This document shows, in pieces, positions 17,640-27,488 of a stretch of DNA of 64,000 bases. Positions within the stretch are counted from its first letter, which is position 1, and each line of letters starts with the position of its first letter. The stretch is from NCBI RefSeq assembly GCF_023282985.1, contig NZ_JAGQDC010000004.1, forward strand, positions 186,001-250,000, read 5' to 3'. The position numbers were made by a program, and so were the translations under genes. The notes beneath the pieces are model-generated. The model was given only the letters and a program-made list of their open reading frames with translations, did no database searches and was not told the origin of the DNA. Source of the stretch: Serratia silvae (GTDB lineage: Bacteria; Pseudomonadota; Gammaproteobacteria; Enterobacterales; Enterobacteriaceae).

Positions 17640-17903
17640 ATGGCAGGGAAGGCCGTGATTTTACAAGGCGACAAAACCTCTCATGGTGGGGTCGTGTTAC
17701 AGGGTTCGTCAGTGATGCAATTCTGCGGGACGAACGTAGCGCTGGTAGGGCATTTGGTTTCCTGCCCGCTATGCAAAGGGGTCTTCCCCATTGTCACTGG
17801 CGCAGAAACCGCACGGGTCGGTGGGGTGCCTGTGGCGCTGGAAGGCATGAAAACCGCCTGCGGAGCCGCCCTTATTGCTTCACAACATGAATGTAATGCC
17901 TGA
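17640..17903 (+). CDS. PAAR-domain T6SS spike tip protein
   Basis: An 87-residue PAAR protein that sharpens the VgrG spike and can anchor effectors. It shows the alternating Gly/hydrophobic PAAR pattern: GDKTSHGGVVLQGSS, GHLVSCPLCKG and GMKTACGAALIASQH. The cysteines and histidines expected to hold the Zn ion at the tip are present. No N- or C-terminal effector extension. The stop is in the same frame as the downstream tssC, 90 bases before its GTG. First gene of the auxiliary T6SS cluster. Confidence 0.92.
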   Translation: MAGKAVILQGDKTSHGGVVLQGSSVMQFCGTNVALVGHLVSCPLCKGVFPIVTGAETARVGGVPVALEGMKTACGAALIASQHECNA

Positions 17904-17993
17904 CGGCAACGTCGTTCAGCGCTAATCACTCCGCCAGAAGCGGCAGAGTCGCAAAATAATGGACAAGACGCTTTACCAGGGAGCAAGGATGCC

Positions 17994-19462
17994 GTGGCTA
18001 CGTTAGATACGCTACAGACCGATTCAGACATTTCCCCACCGCGCACCTCACTCGCCGCTGGGCTACTTGCAACACTGAACGGCAGTGAATATGCGGTGAG
18101 CCACGCGGACATCGCACTGTTGCTACGCGCCCTGCCGGAACAAGGCCGTGGCGTCACCCTCAACATTCTGCTGATTGATCGCCTGCTGCGGGAACTGGAT
18201 CGACGCCTGAGTGCCCAGATGGACGCGATCCTGCATGCTCCGGCGTTTCAGCGCCTGGAATCGACCTGGCGCGGGCTGGCTCTGCTGGTCGATAACATCC
18301 CATTTCACGAGAACATTCAACTGACGCTGCTCCATGCCACCCAGGAAGAGCTGCTGGCGGATTTCGAATTCTCCCCAGACATTACCTCCTCGGGCTATTA
18401 CCAGCATGTTTATTCGGCAGGCTACGGCCAATTTGGTGGGGTGCCGGTAGCGGCGGTGATTGGCTGCTATGATTTCACCCCCGGTGCCGCCGATATCAAA
18501 CTGCTGCACTACCTCAGCGTGGTCAGCGCCATGGCGCACGCGCCGTTTCTGTCGGCGGCAGGCGCCACCTTCTTCGGCGTTGATTCATTGGCCGACCTGC
18601 CCGCCATTCTTGATTTGGACGCGGTCATGGCTGCACCGACACATATCCGCTGGCAGGCGCTCCGGGCTACCCCGGATGCCCGCTATCTGGGGTTGACCGT
18701 GTGCCGTTTCTTGCAGCGTGAGCCTTATACCCCGGCGTCACAGCAGGTCCGGCAGTTTGTCTATCAGGAACAGATCGGAACACATCAGCACCTGCTGTGG
18801 GGCAACAGCGCCTTTTTACTGGCGCTCTGCCTGGCGGGTAGCTTTGCCCGTTATCGCTGGTGCCCGAATATTATCGGGGCGGACAGCGGCGGAGCGTTCC
18901 GTCACCTGCCCGCTCGCTACACTGCGGCGCTGGGGCGTTGGGGCGTTGGCAAGAAAAGATCCCAACCGAAACGCTGCTGTCGGACCAGTGGCAATACACC
19001 TTATCGATGGCCGGGTTTATTCCGCTTGGGGTGCGCAAGCAAGGGCAGGACGTGGTGTTTTATTCGGCCAACTCAATCCAGTCACCGCAATATACCGACC
19101 TCACGCCTGAGGGGATGAACGCCCGGGTCAATGACCAGTTGGGGGCGCAACTGCCTTACCTGTTTATCATCACCCGGCTGGCGCACACCATCAAGGTATT
19201 GCAGCGTGAGCGGCTGGGGAGCTGGCGCAATCGGGGCGACCTGCAGCATCAGCTCAACAACTGGTTAAAACGCTTTGTCTCCGATCAGGAGAACCCACCC
19301 GCCAGCGTACGCAGCCGCCGCCCGTTACGCGCTGCACGCATTGAGGTGCAGGAAGTCGCGAATGATCCCGGCTGGTATCTGACACAGCTGCATGTGCAGC
19401 CGCATTTCAAACACATGGGCTCCAACTTCGTCCTCGCCTTGACCGGGCGTCTGGATAAATAA
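17994..19462 (+). pseudogene. tssC: tssC (T6SS sheath large subunit), frameshifted by an 8-bp duplication
   Basis: The two overlapping open frames 17994-19118 and 18860-19462 together match a full-length TssC/VipB (about 487 residues when joined). Seen are the LESTWRGLALLVD block near residue 85, ADIKLLHYLSVVSAMAHAPF near 164, and, in the second frame, MAGFIPLG and PYLFIITRLAHTIKVLQRE. The break is explained exactly by a tandem duplication of GGGGCGTT at 18932-18939 and 18940-18947; removing one copy restores ALGRWQEKIPTE and a single frame. Start is a GTG at 17994 after GGAGCAAGGA. TssC forms the contractile sheath with TssB, but no tssB is in the window. As read, the product is truncated. 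Confidence 0.86.
18932..18947 (+). repeat. 8-bp tandem duplication breaking tssC
   Basis: GGGGCGTT repeated twice, followed by GG. The extra 8 bases shift the frame; deleting one unit would restore it. Slipped-strand mispairing could create or remove such a unit. Confidence 0.9.
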
Positions 19463-19486
19463 CCGCCAAGACAGGATGTCTTCAGC

Positions 19487-21229
19487 ATGAACCGGGATAA
19501 ACATCGGCCATTCCCTCCAGCCCGTCGGCGCAAAGCGCTACACCAAGCTGCCGAGGTGCTGCAACAAACACATGCCCCGCTGGTTTCCTTCCTGACCGCA
19601 CCCAACCACGACCCCGATGTGGAGCGGCAATTGGAGGGTATGGCCTGGATGACCGGGCAGTTAGAGGGGCAGTTGGCAGACCAGCTACCGAACCTCACCC
19701 ACCATATGCTGGCCCTGCTGTGGCCCTATTTTCTGCGGCCTACCCCCAGCATGACCGTGCTGGAATGGCAGCAGGATTACCTGTCGGATCCCGCGCAAGC
19801 CTGCCCCCAGATCGCCAAGGGGGCCACGGTGGTCAGTATCCCACTGCCGGTGACAACCGGTAAGGAAACGCTACGTTGCCATTTCCGCACCTGCCGTGAT
19901 ACCCGGCTGTGGCCGTTACAGGTGCAGGCGGTAAGCCGCGAGCAACGGCACGGCCATGACAGCCTGTGTCTGCAACTGGTTACCACGGCGGATCGGCCGC
20001 TGGATCTCACTAGCCTGAACGGCCTGCGGCTGTATCTGGGGGAAGACCTGCACACCGGGCAACAGTTGCATTTGTGGCTGAGTGAATACCTGAGCCACGC
20101 CACGCTGGAAGTGGGGGGAAAGACGTGGCCGCTGCCTGAGCTGGCGCTCACCCCGGTCGGTTTCAACGACGAAGAGGCGCTGCTGCCCTGGCCACAGAAT
20201 GCCGATCCCGGCTATCGCCTGTTGCAGGAACACGCCTGTTTCCCCAACACCTTTTTATTTATGGACGTGACGGGGTTCCCTAACCTGCCTCCGCTATCGG
20301 CCTCTCACGGCTTTACCCTGCGGTTCACCTTCTCCCGGCCTTTACCGTCCGCCCTGGTTATCAACCGCCAGACAGTGCGCCTGCATTGCACGCCCGCCAT
20401 CAACCTGTTTAGCCATTACGCTGACGGGGTCAACCTCGATGGCACGCAGTCAGAGCTGCCGCTATTCCCCAGCGTTCGCCATCCCGAGGATTACGACGTG
20501 TTCTCGGTAGATGAAGTGACCGGCGTATCAGCCCTGAGTGATACCCCCCGCCGCTATGCGCCGTTTGAACGCTTCAGCCAGCAACAAGACGCGGGGTATT
20601 ACCACGTGCGGGTCACATCGTCGCCCGTGGGGGGCTTGAACCATCACCTGGCGTTGATCCGCCACGGTGAAAACCTGGACAACCTGCCGCCGGAATCGGT
20701 GTCCGTACGGCTCACATGCAGCCACCGCCGCTTGCCGTTGCACCTGAAAGTAGGAGAGCTCCGCCAACCGGCCACCGGCTGCCCACCGGGGGTGCGCGTA
20801 CACAATATCACCCGCCCGTCGGTCCCCCTGAGCCCAAGGTTGGATGCCACCTTGCAGGCGGCCCTGCTGCGCAACCTCTCATTGAACAGCCGCTCACTGC
20901 TGACGCTGACGGCGCTGCGGCAGGTGCTGAGCGCCTGCGATCTGCCCGCCTGGCACAGTGAACTGGCGGCAGGCGTCTCCCGGCGGCGCAGAGCGGGGTT
21001 ACTCAGCCTGACCGTACGCCCGGCTGAACGCCATATCGACGGTGTGCCGATCGATGGCCTGGCCTCAGTGCTTACGGTGCGGCTCCAAGGGGCGTTTGAC
21101 TCGGAAGGCGAGCTCTATCTGTATGGCCGGGTACTGGCACGGTTCCTGGCCCAGCGCGCCAGCGTCAACCATTTCCATACCCTCACCGTGGTTAACCAAG
21201 ATAATCAGGAGTCTTACCGCTTTCTATGA
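19487..21229 (+). CDS. tssF: T6SS baseplate subunit TssF (VasA/ImpG)
   Basis: A 580-residue TssF. Typical segments are DPDVERQLEGMAWMTGQLEGQL (in two pieces, about residues 43-65), LLWPYFLRPTPSMTVLEW (about 82), FPNTFLFMDVTGFPNLP (about 256) and the C-terminal LYLYGRVLARFLAQRASVNHFHTL. TssF with TssG and TssE/TssK forms the wedge of the T6SS baseplate at the inner membrane. AGGA lies upstream of the ATG. The stop overlaps the tssG start (ATGA), the usual coupling of this pair. Length is close to the family norm. Confidence 0.9.
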   Translation: MNRDKHRPFPPARRRKALHQAAEVLQQTHAPLVSFLTAPNHDPDVERQLEGMAWMTGQLEGQLADQLPNLTHHMLALLWPYFLRPTPSMTVLEWQQDYLSDPAQACPQIAKGATVVSIPLPVTTGKETLRCHFRTCRDTRLWPLQVQAVSREQRHGHDSLCLQLVTTADRPLDLTSLNGLRLYLGEDLHTGQQLHLWLSEYLSHATLEVGGKTWPLPELALTPVGFNDEEALLPWPQNADPGYRLLQEHACFPNTFLFMDVTGFPNLPPLSASHGFTLRFTFSRPLPSALVINRQTVRLHCTPAINLFSHYADGVNLDGTQSELPLFPSVRHPEDYDVFSVDEVTGVSALSDTPRRYAPFERFSQQQDAGYYHVRVTSSPVGGLNHHLALIRHGENLDNLPPESVSVRLTCSHRRLPLHLKVGELRQPATGCPPGVRVHNITRPSVPLSPRLDATLQAALLRNLSLNSRSLLTLTALRQVLSACDLPAWHSELAAGVSRRRRAGLLSLTVRPAERHIDGVPIDGLASVLTVRLQGAFDSEGELYLYGRVLARFLAQRASVNHFHTLTVVNQDNQESYRFL

Positions 21230-22254
21230 TCCCCAGTGCAGAGCAGGAGCAGCAGCTCCAGGTTATCGCCGATAACGTTAGCCAGTATGACTTCTACCGC
21301 CTGGTGGAAGGGCTGAACCGGCTGGCAGGCATCGATCCGGCCCGCACGCTCGGCCTGCCGCCGAACCGGGAGGCGTTGCGCTTTACCGCCGCGGCCGGGT
21401 TGGGCTTTGCCGCCAGTGATGTGGTGGCGTTGCAACATGAGCCAGGTGGGCCGCTGCGCCTGGCCGTGAGCTTTCTGGGCTTGCAGGGTAGCCAGTCGCC
21501 CTTGCCCTATTACTATCTGGATGACATTGCCGGGAGCACGGCGCAGGGAGAGACGCGGCTCAACGATTTTCTGGCGGTGTTCAACCATCGGCCCCTGTCG
21601 TTGGCGCACCAGATTTGGCGCAAATACCGCTATGAGATCACCTTCAAACCGGGGGGCCGCGATGCCACCTCGGGGCGTATTTTTGCCCTGATAGGCCTGG
21701 GCCATCCGCAGACGCGAGAGCAGTTGGGGCTCAACGCCGAAGCCATGCTGGCCTACGCCGGTCTGCTGGCCTCACCGGGTCGTTCACCGGAGGTGATCGC
21801 TCGCCTGGTCGGCCACTTCTTTTCACTCCCGGACGTGACGGTGCAGTCTTGTATGCCCCACGTCATGACGTTGAGTGACGAGCAGCAAAATCGCCTGGGG
21901 CAGGTCACCGCCGTGCGCGGGCAACGCCATCAACCTCGTTCGCTGCTGGGGGGTAACTTTGTGATCGGCAGCCGGATGCGCGATCGCAGCGTCAAATTTC
22001 AACTGTCGATCAATGAACTCACGCAGGAACAGTACCTGTCGTTCTTGCCTGAGGGGGCGCAGCATCACCTGCTGGTCAATTTTGTCGAGTACATCCTGCG
22101 CGAACCCCTGGTCTGGGATCTGCGCCTGACGCTGGCACGGCATCAGGCCGGGGGACTGAAGCTCGGCGATACACAGCGGACCCAGTTGGGGTGGACCACC
22201 TTTGTGGGGCAGCCCGAAGAGAAACCGGACACCCTGTTGCCTGTGCGCAGGTAG
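21226..22254 (+). CDS. tssG: T6SS baseplate subunit TssG (VasB/ImpH)
   Basis: A 342-residue TssG. The family signature GLQGSQSPLPYYYLDD lies around residues 84-99, followed by RLNDFLAVFNHRPLSLAHQIWRKYRY, and the C-terminal LLGGNFVIGSRMRDRSVKF segment. TssG pairs 1:2 with TssF in the baseplate wedge. Overlaps tssF by 4 bases. No anomaly in length or frame. Confidence 0.9.
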   Translation: MIPSAEQEQQLQVIADNVSQYDFYRLVEGLNRLAGIDPARTLGLPPNREALRFTAAAGLGFAASDVVALQHEPGGPLRLAVSFLGLQGSQSPLPYYYLDDIAGSTAQGETRLNDFLAVFNHRPLSLAHQIWRKYRYEITFKPGGRDATSGRIFALIGLGHPQTREQLGLNAEAMLAYAGLLASPGRSPEVIARLVGHFFSLPDVTVQSCMPHVMTLSDEQQNRLGQVTAVRGQRHQPRSLLGGNFVIGSRMRDRSVKFQLSINELTQEQYLSFLPEGAQHHLLVNFVEYILREPLVWDLRLTLARHQAGGLKLGDTQRTQLGWTTFVGQPEEKPDTLLPVRR

Positions 22255-22272
22255 CCAACGTCAAGGATTGAT

Positions 22273-24018
22273 ATGAACTTTACCGATCATCTCCGAGAGG
22301 AACATGCCTACCTGCGTGCGCTGGCGGACAAGGTGGGGCAGGAAACGCCTTCACTGGCCGCGCAACTGGGCCGCCATGCGGGCGATCCGGATGTGGAATG
22401 CCTGGTCCAGGGGGCGGCAATGCTCAATGCCGGGCTGCGCCAACGTCTGGAGGACGGCTTCCCCGAAGTCACACAGGGGCATCTTGCACGCACCTGGCCC
22501 TTCCCCCTGCGGCCTATTCCGGCCTGTGGCGTGGTGAACGTCAGCGCCAAAGCCAGCACGCTGGATGCGCCATTGACCTTGCCCGCGGGCGAATCGCTCT
22601 CCCTGTTGTCCGATGGACGTACGCAGGTGTTCCAGACCTGCCATTCCTTGACGCTGCAACCGCTGGCCCTGATTGACCGGCAGTTGCTGGTCACCCACTC
22701 CCACAGCGAGATCCGCCTGACGTTTCAGTATCAGGGGCCGGGTGACACTTGGCCAACCCAGCCGCTGTCGCTGTTTCTGGGCGACGATCCACAGGTGGCA
22801 GCGACGCTGACCCTGTGGTGTGAACAGCATCAGGACCGGCCCGTGCTACAGGTGGAAGGACGACAATGGGTGCTGGAGACGGTGTTGTCCTCCCCACGGC
22901 CCACTGCGGATAAATGCATCCTACCCCACGAGGGGGAAACCACCTGGGCGCTGCAGAGCCTGGCCGAATACCTGTACCTGCCCCATGTGAATGATTTCCT
23001 GACGCTGGATTTTGGCCCGATGCATTCAGGGCTGACGTTGGGGAACAGCCGTACCTTTACCGTCATCCTCACGTTCAACGGGGAGATCCCACTCACCCAG
23101 GCCCAACTGGCGTCGGCCTTTATGCTGCACTGCGTCCCGGTGATCAGCCTGGCGGCACAGAAAAGCGCCCCCCTACGGCTACTACCTGGGCAGAGCGTTT
23201 ACCCGCTGCCATATGCCGACGATCGCTGGGTGTATGCCATCACCGGCGTCAGCATGCTGGAAGAGCCGGATACCCTGCGGCGGGGCCGACGGGTGCAATT
23301 CCAGCCCGACAGCGAACTGACGCCGGGATCGCGTTATGCCCCCGACGCCGCGTTGGCGCTGTTTTACACCGTCCGGGTCAGCGGTGATGTCCTGGGGCGG
23401 ATGCAGCATGAACTGGTGTTGTGCAACAGTGCCGGGGAACCGCTGACCGAGCCCCCTTGCCGGGCCGTGGTCTGCGATTTGCTCACCACCTCGGCGCAAT
23501 CGCCCACGTTACCGCTTGGCTCCCCTTTCTTACTCGGCATGGCGGTGACCGACACCTTGGACGTCACTACCGTCACCCGCTTTTCGACCCCTTACCCGGC
23601 AGTGGTGGACAGCCATCACCATTGGCGGCTGATGGCCTGCCTGTCGTTCAGCCCCGCGCTCCTCAACCACCGGGAAACGGTGCAGCGGGCGATCGACGAT
23701 TTCTGCCTGCACGCCCGACATAACCTGCCCCAGGTCCGGCACATTCGCCGGGCGGTAGAGGGCATCACCGCCGTCAAGACCGAACCGGTGAATACCCTGA
23801 TGGGGGAACGGCTGCGGCGCGGTTTGCAGATGACCCTGACGCTCGATGACCAGGCGTTCGACAGCCCCGGCGAAGCCTACACCTTTGCGGCGGCGCTGAG
23901 CGTCTTCTTTACCCATTGCCTGACCACCAACAGCTTCCTGCTGCTGGATGTGATAACCGAACCTTCACAGCGGCGCTGGGCATTGCCCCTGGCGCGCGGC
24001 CAACGAGCCATGATGTGA
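22273..24018 (+). CDS. Second TssF-like baseplate protein
   Basis: A 581-residue protein related to TssF. It shares DPDVECLVQGAAMLNAGLRQRLEDGFPEV (about residues 38-67), ARTWPFPLRPIPACGVVNV (about 75), and the C-terminal block EAYTFAAALSVFFTHCLTTNSFL. Size equals that of the TssF two genes upstream, but sequence identity by eye is low. Two TssF-type genes around one TssG is an unusual set; a heteromeric wedge with two different TssF chains is possible. It precedes vgrG by 20 bases in the same operon. Confidence 0.75.
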   Translation: MNFTDHLREEHAYLRALADKVGQETPSLAAQLGRHAGDPDVECLVQGAAMLNAGLRQRLEDGFPEVTQGHLARTWPFPLRPIPACGVVNVSAKASTLDAPLTLPAGESLSLLSDGRTQVFQTCHSLTLQPLALIDRQLLVTHSHSEIRLTFQYQGPGDTWPTQPLSLFLGDDPQVAATLTLWCEQHQDRPVLQVEGRQWVLETVLSSPRPTADKCILPHEGETTWALQSLAEYLYLPHVNDFLTLDFGPMHSGLTLGNSRTFTVILTFNGEIPLTQAQLASAFMLHCVPVISLAAQKSAPLRLLPGQSVYPLPYADDRWVYAITGVSMLEEPDTLRRGRRVQFQPDSELTPGSRYAPDAALALFYTVRVSGDVLGRMQHELVLCNSAGEPLTEPPCRAVVCDLLTTSAQSPTLPLGSPFLLGMAVTDTLDVTTVTRFSTPYPAVVDSHHHWRLMACLSFSPALLNHRETVQRAIDDFCLHARHNLPQVRHIRRAVEGITAVKTEPVNTLMGERLRRGLQMTLTLDDQAFDSPGEAYTFAAALSVFFTHCLTTNSFLLLDVITEPSQRRWALPLARGQRAMM

Positions 24019-24038
24019 GACACCACAAGGAGTGAACG

Positions 24039-26507
24039 ATGGACAGCGGATTATTTTTCAGCAGCCAACTCGGTGAACTGCCTCCGGACACCTTTGACGT
24101 GGCCGGTTTTACCCTGGAAGAAGGGTTGTCGACCCTGTTTACCCTGACGGTGAACCTGGTCAGCACCCGGTCAGACATCGAACTGGAAGCACAGTTGCTG
24201 CAGCCGGGGGCGTTGACCGTCACCGTCAGTGGCAAGGAACAGCGCACGATCCCAGGGCTGATCGCCAGCCTGACTCAGGGGGAAAGCGGTTTTCGCCGCA
24301 CCTACTATCAGGCGGTGATCCGCCCGGATGTCTGGGTACTGAGCCTGAAACAGGACAGCCGGATCTTCCATTTCCTGTCGGTGCCGGACATCGTCAATCA
24401 GGTACTGGACGAACACCGCATCCCTTACCAGAGCCATATCCAGCAGACCTATCCACCGCGTGAGTACGTGACCCAGAAGCGCGAAAGCGACCTGGACTTC
24501 ATCCTGCGGCTGATGGCCGAGGTGGGGATCAGCTTCTGGTTTGAAGACAACGAGCTGGTGTATGGCGATTCGCACCTGAGCATGACGGAAGGTATCCCGC
24601 TGACCTTCAACCCGCATATCCAGTCGCCAACCCAGGGCGACATCGCCCATCGGCTGACCCTGGGGGCGTACATGCAGTCACGGGAAAGCGTGCTGAAAGA
24701 TCGCGAACACCGGCGGCCCGACCATCCTCTGCAGTTTAAGCAGAGCGACCCTGCATTGGGCGGTGAAGCCACCCAGTACTCGGTATTTGAGAGCTACGGC
24801 CGTTATCAGGATGACCAGACCGGGCCGCAGCTCAGCACCGTGCGGCTGGAGGCCATGCAAGCGGGCACACAACAGGGCGCAGCAGAAACCAACAGCATCC
24901 GGCTGATGCCGGGCACGATTTTTACCTTGCAGGGCCACCCGGTGCAGGCGCGTAACGATCGCTGGCAGGTGATCACCGTCAGCCACCGTGGGGAGCAGCC
25001 TGCCGCGCTGGAAGAAGAGAGTAACGGCAGCGGCACCACCTTCACCAACTCACTGACCTTTGCGCCAGGGAATATCGACTGGCGGCCAAGCTACCGTTAC
25101 AAACCGCTGGCCGACGGGGACGAGGTGGCCACGATCGTCGGGCCAAAGGGCGAAGAGCTGTACGTCAACGAGCTGGGCTGGGTGCGGGTGCATTTCCACT
25201 GGAACCGTTACGACCCGGCGGATGAAAAGGCCTCCTGTTGGGTACCCGTCTCCAACCAGTGGGCGGGGGACGGTTTTGGCTCGGTGACGCTGCCAAGGAT
25301 TGGCCAGGAAGTGCTGATCAGCTACCTGAACGGCGATATCGATCGCCCGGTGGTGAGCGGGCGTTACTACAACGGCCTGAACAAACCGCCGTATCCGTTG
25401 CCGGACAACAAGACCAAATCGGTCTGGCGCACCAAATCGCACAAGGCCGAGGGCTTTAACGAACTGTCGTTTGAGGATGAGGCGGGCAGCGAGGAGATTT
25501 ACCTGCATGCGCAGAAAGACCTCAAGGCCCTGGTCAACAACGATGCGCACTGGGACATTCGCAGCAACCAGAACAGCAAGATTGGCGGCAACAGCCTGAG
25601 CGACATCGAGGGTAATCAGGAAACCCGCATCAAGGGTGAACTCACCCTGCATACCAGCGGCAAAAAGTCTGAACTGGCCGACGGCGAATCCCATTTGCAG
25701 GTCGGTAGTGCCTACGTGGTGAAAGCGGGGCAGGAGGTCTCGGTAGAAGCCGGGGCCAAAATCACTCTCTCGGCAGGCAGTGAGCTGACGCTCAAGGCCG
25801 GGGGCAGCTTTATCAAACTGGCACCGGGGGCCATTTTCACGTCGTCGTCGTTCCAGGTGGGCAGTGGCTCTGCGGGCAGCGGACAAGGCGTCAACCTGAA
25901 AATGCCGGGTGTGGTGCCACTGCTGGCCGCCCCCACGCTGATCCAGCAGGGGGTGCTTAGTAGTGATACCCCTTATTGCGAAGAGTGTGAGAAATGCAAA
26001 GAGGGAGGCTGTGCGATAGATGAAGCTCCTGTTGCGCAGTATGCCCAAAGTGCAAAAAAGCAAAATACTGGCACCGGGAATGCCAAAGTGGTGCTAATTA
26101 CCGCATACGGTGACTATCTGGTTGAGATGGGTGATCATTCGGCATTATATATTGAAACATCTAAACAAAGAGCATTTCTCTATGATCCAGGTGGTAGCTA
26201 TCGACAAGGGATGAGAGGGTCTGGTGGCTTCTTTGTTGATGAAGAGGCCAGTTTAGCTGCATATGTGGGTTATCAAAAGATGATCAGCACGAAAGTAATA
26301 CAAACCAATATTACTTTATCTATAGAGGATGCAGATAAAGTAATAGATGCAGCAATAGAATTTGGAGAGGCTACACCGGGCTTATGTGCCAGGACTATCT
26401 CTCGTGTTCTAAGTCCATATTATTTTAACGAAACATATACATTGCCCGGTTCACTCCATGAGGCTGTAGATGAAATTGAACAAAAAAATCTTATTAAGGA
26501 GAGATGA
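24039..26507 (+). CDS. vgrG: VgrG spike with C-terminal putative peptidase effector domain
   Basis: An 822-residue evolved VgrG. Residues 1-330 are gp27-like, about 360-465 the gp5 OB-fold (GEELYVNELGWVRVHFHW, then CWVPVSNQWAGDGFG), and about 465-640 the gp5 beta-helix (QKDLKALVNNDAHWDIRSNQN, in two halves). From about residue 640 there is an extension with a cysteine cluster (CEECEKCKEGGC), then GDHSALYI (His700), FLYDPGGSY and GLCARTIS (Cys783). His-before-Cys order, with a DPGGSY strand between, resembles permuted NlpC/P60-papain-like hydrolases, so this tail may cleave peptidoglycan peptides or lipids. Base composition turns AT-rich at the extension. The two genes downstream are likely immunity proteins. 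Confidence 0.88.
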   Translation: MDSGLFFSSQLGELPPDTFDVAGFTLEEGLSTLFTLTVNLVSTRSDIELEAQLLQPGALTVTVSGKEQRTIPGLIASLTQGESGFRRTYYQAVIRPDVWVLSLKQDSRIFHFLSVPDIVNQVLDEHRIPYQSHIQQTYPPREYVTQKRESDLDFILRLMAEVGISFWFEDNELVYGDSHLSMTEGIPLTFNPHIQSPTQGDIAHRLTLGAYMQSRESVLKDREHRRPDHPLQFKQSDPALGGEATQYSVFESYGRYQDDQTGPQLSTVRLEAMQAGTQQGAAETNSIRLMPGTIFTLQGHPVQARNDRWQVITVSHRGEQPAALEEESNGSGTTFTNSLTFAPGNIDWRPSYRYKPLADGDEVATIVGPKGEELYVNELGWVRVHFHWNRYDPADEKASCWVPVSNQWAGDGFGSVTLPRIGQEVLISYLNGDIDRPVVSGRYYNGLNKPPYPLPDNKTKSVWRTKSHKAEGFNELSFEDEAGSEEIYLHAQKDLKALVNNDAHWDIRSNQNSKIGGNSLSDIEGNQETRIKGELTLHTSGKKSELADGESHLQVGSAYVVKAGQEVSVEAGAKITLSAGSELTLKAGGSFIKLAPGAIFTSSSFQVGSGSAGSGQGVNLKMPGVVPLLAAPTLIQQGVLSSDTPYCEECEKCKEGGCAIDEAPVAQYAQSAKKQNTGTGNAKVVLITAYGDYLVEMGDHSALYIETSKQRAFLYDPGGSYRQGMRGSGGFFVDEEASLAAYVGYQKMISTKVIQTNITLSIEDADKVIDAAIEFGEATPGLCARTISRVLSPYYFNETYTLPGSLHEAVDEIEQKNLIKER

Positions 26508-26508
26508 C

Positions 26509-26988
26509 ATGCTAAAACTCAATAAATCGCCATGGTCATTTTGTTTATACATTTTACTTTGCATGTCATTGTGCGTGCTAGGGTATCTTTGGTTTTCATA
26601 TTCATCTAGGAAGATGAATATCTCTTCAGAATTTCGCATCCTGTATTATGTGATTATGCTGACGATTAACCTTCTATTCGTTAAGATTTTCTTTAATCTT
26701 TTAGTGCGTAACCGCTCATATATCACGACATTTATTTTTGGTGCTTTAATTGGAACAATTTGTGGTTTTATTGCCTGGGAAGCATCCGTCTTATCGATGG
26801 AGCATTCTCGTGAGATTCTCATTAACACACTTAAAAGAGAGACGTTAGTTTCTTATCTTATAGTTACGGTACCATTATCCGCCGCGCTAACACTTAGTTT
26901 TTTAATCGGAGCCGTAATTTCCGCAATCAGTAAATACTTCTGGTGCAAACCTAAAAACCCTGGAAAAACAGCAGGTGGTTTACAATGA
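26509..26988 (+). CDS. Membrane protein, probable immunity to the VgrG tail (1)
   Basis: A 159-residue protein with four hydrophobic segments, roughly residues 11-30, 44-63, 71-92 and 115-140. It starts 1 base after the vgrG stop, with AGGAGAGA upstream; a longer in-frame start at 26470 lies inside vgrG and is less likely. It is a distant paralogue of the next gene: RSYITTFIFGALIG and FLIGAV...KYFW align with RYYIVFLLGIAIG and FIIGAV...KYLW. AT-rich like the toxin tail. Immunity function is inferred from position, size and duplication. Confidence 0.65.
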   Translation: MLKLNKSPWSFCLYILLCMSLCVLGYLWFSYSSRKMNISSEFRILYYVIMLTINLLFVKIFFNLLVRNRSYITTFIFGALIGTICGFIAWEASVLSMEHSREILINTLKRETLVSYLIVTVPLSAALTLSFLIGAVISAISKYFWCKPKNPGKTAGGLQ

Positions 26989-27458
26989 AAAACAGCTCAC
27001 CAACTCTGTTCTGTGGCACAGAAAAATTAAAGATTGGGGCCACTATGGCGGTGCTCAGCCTCTTGCTGTGTTTGGTGAGCTTGTTTTGGCTTTTATTTAC
27101 AACAAGAAAGTTCAATGTTTCAGGTTTTTTCTACCTGACGTACTATTTTTTTATGTACCCAGCTCTTTGTGTAACGACCTTTGGCCTCTATTTAAAAGGG
27201 ATGTTGCGATTTAGATATTACATCGTATTTCTGTTGGGGATAGCGATAGGTTTCTTAGTTGGCAGTGTTTCATGGGTTTTTTCAATTATTATCACTGACT
27301 ATAGTGGTTTTCTTAAGATTCTTAACGATGGCGTTCGTGGATTTGTTGATTATATGATTTTTCATATATTCATTTCATCTGCTGTGACGTTTGACTTTAT
27401 TATCGGTGCAGTGAATGCAGTGCTAGTTAAATATCTATGGCGTGAATGTGAAATATAG
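26985..27458 (+). CDS. Membrane protein, probable immunity to the VgrG tail (2)
   Basis: A 157-residue protein with four hydrophobic segments and the same layout as its upstream neighbour, with which it overlaps by 4 bases (ATGA). The pairing suggests duplication of an immunity gene, either dosage or defence against a variant effector. No family recognised. Confidence 0.63.
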   Translation: MKNSSPTLFCGTEKLKIGATMAVLSLLLCLVSLFWLLFTTRKFNVSGFFYLTYYFFMYPALCVTTFGLYLKGMLRFRYYIVFLLGIAIGFLVGSVSWVFSIIITDYSGFLKILNDGVRGFVDYMIFHIFISSAVTFDFIIGAVNAVLVKYLWRECEI

Positions 27459-27488
27459 GGGCTTTCTTAAATCAAGGAGAAGATGACC

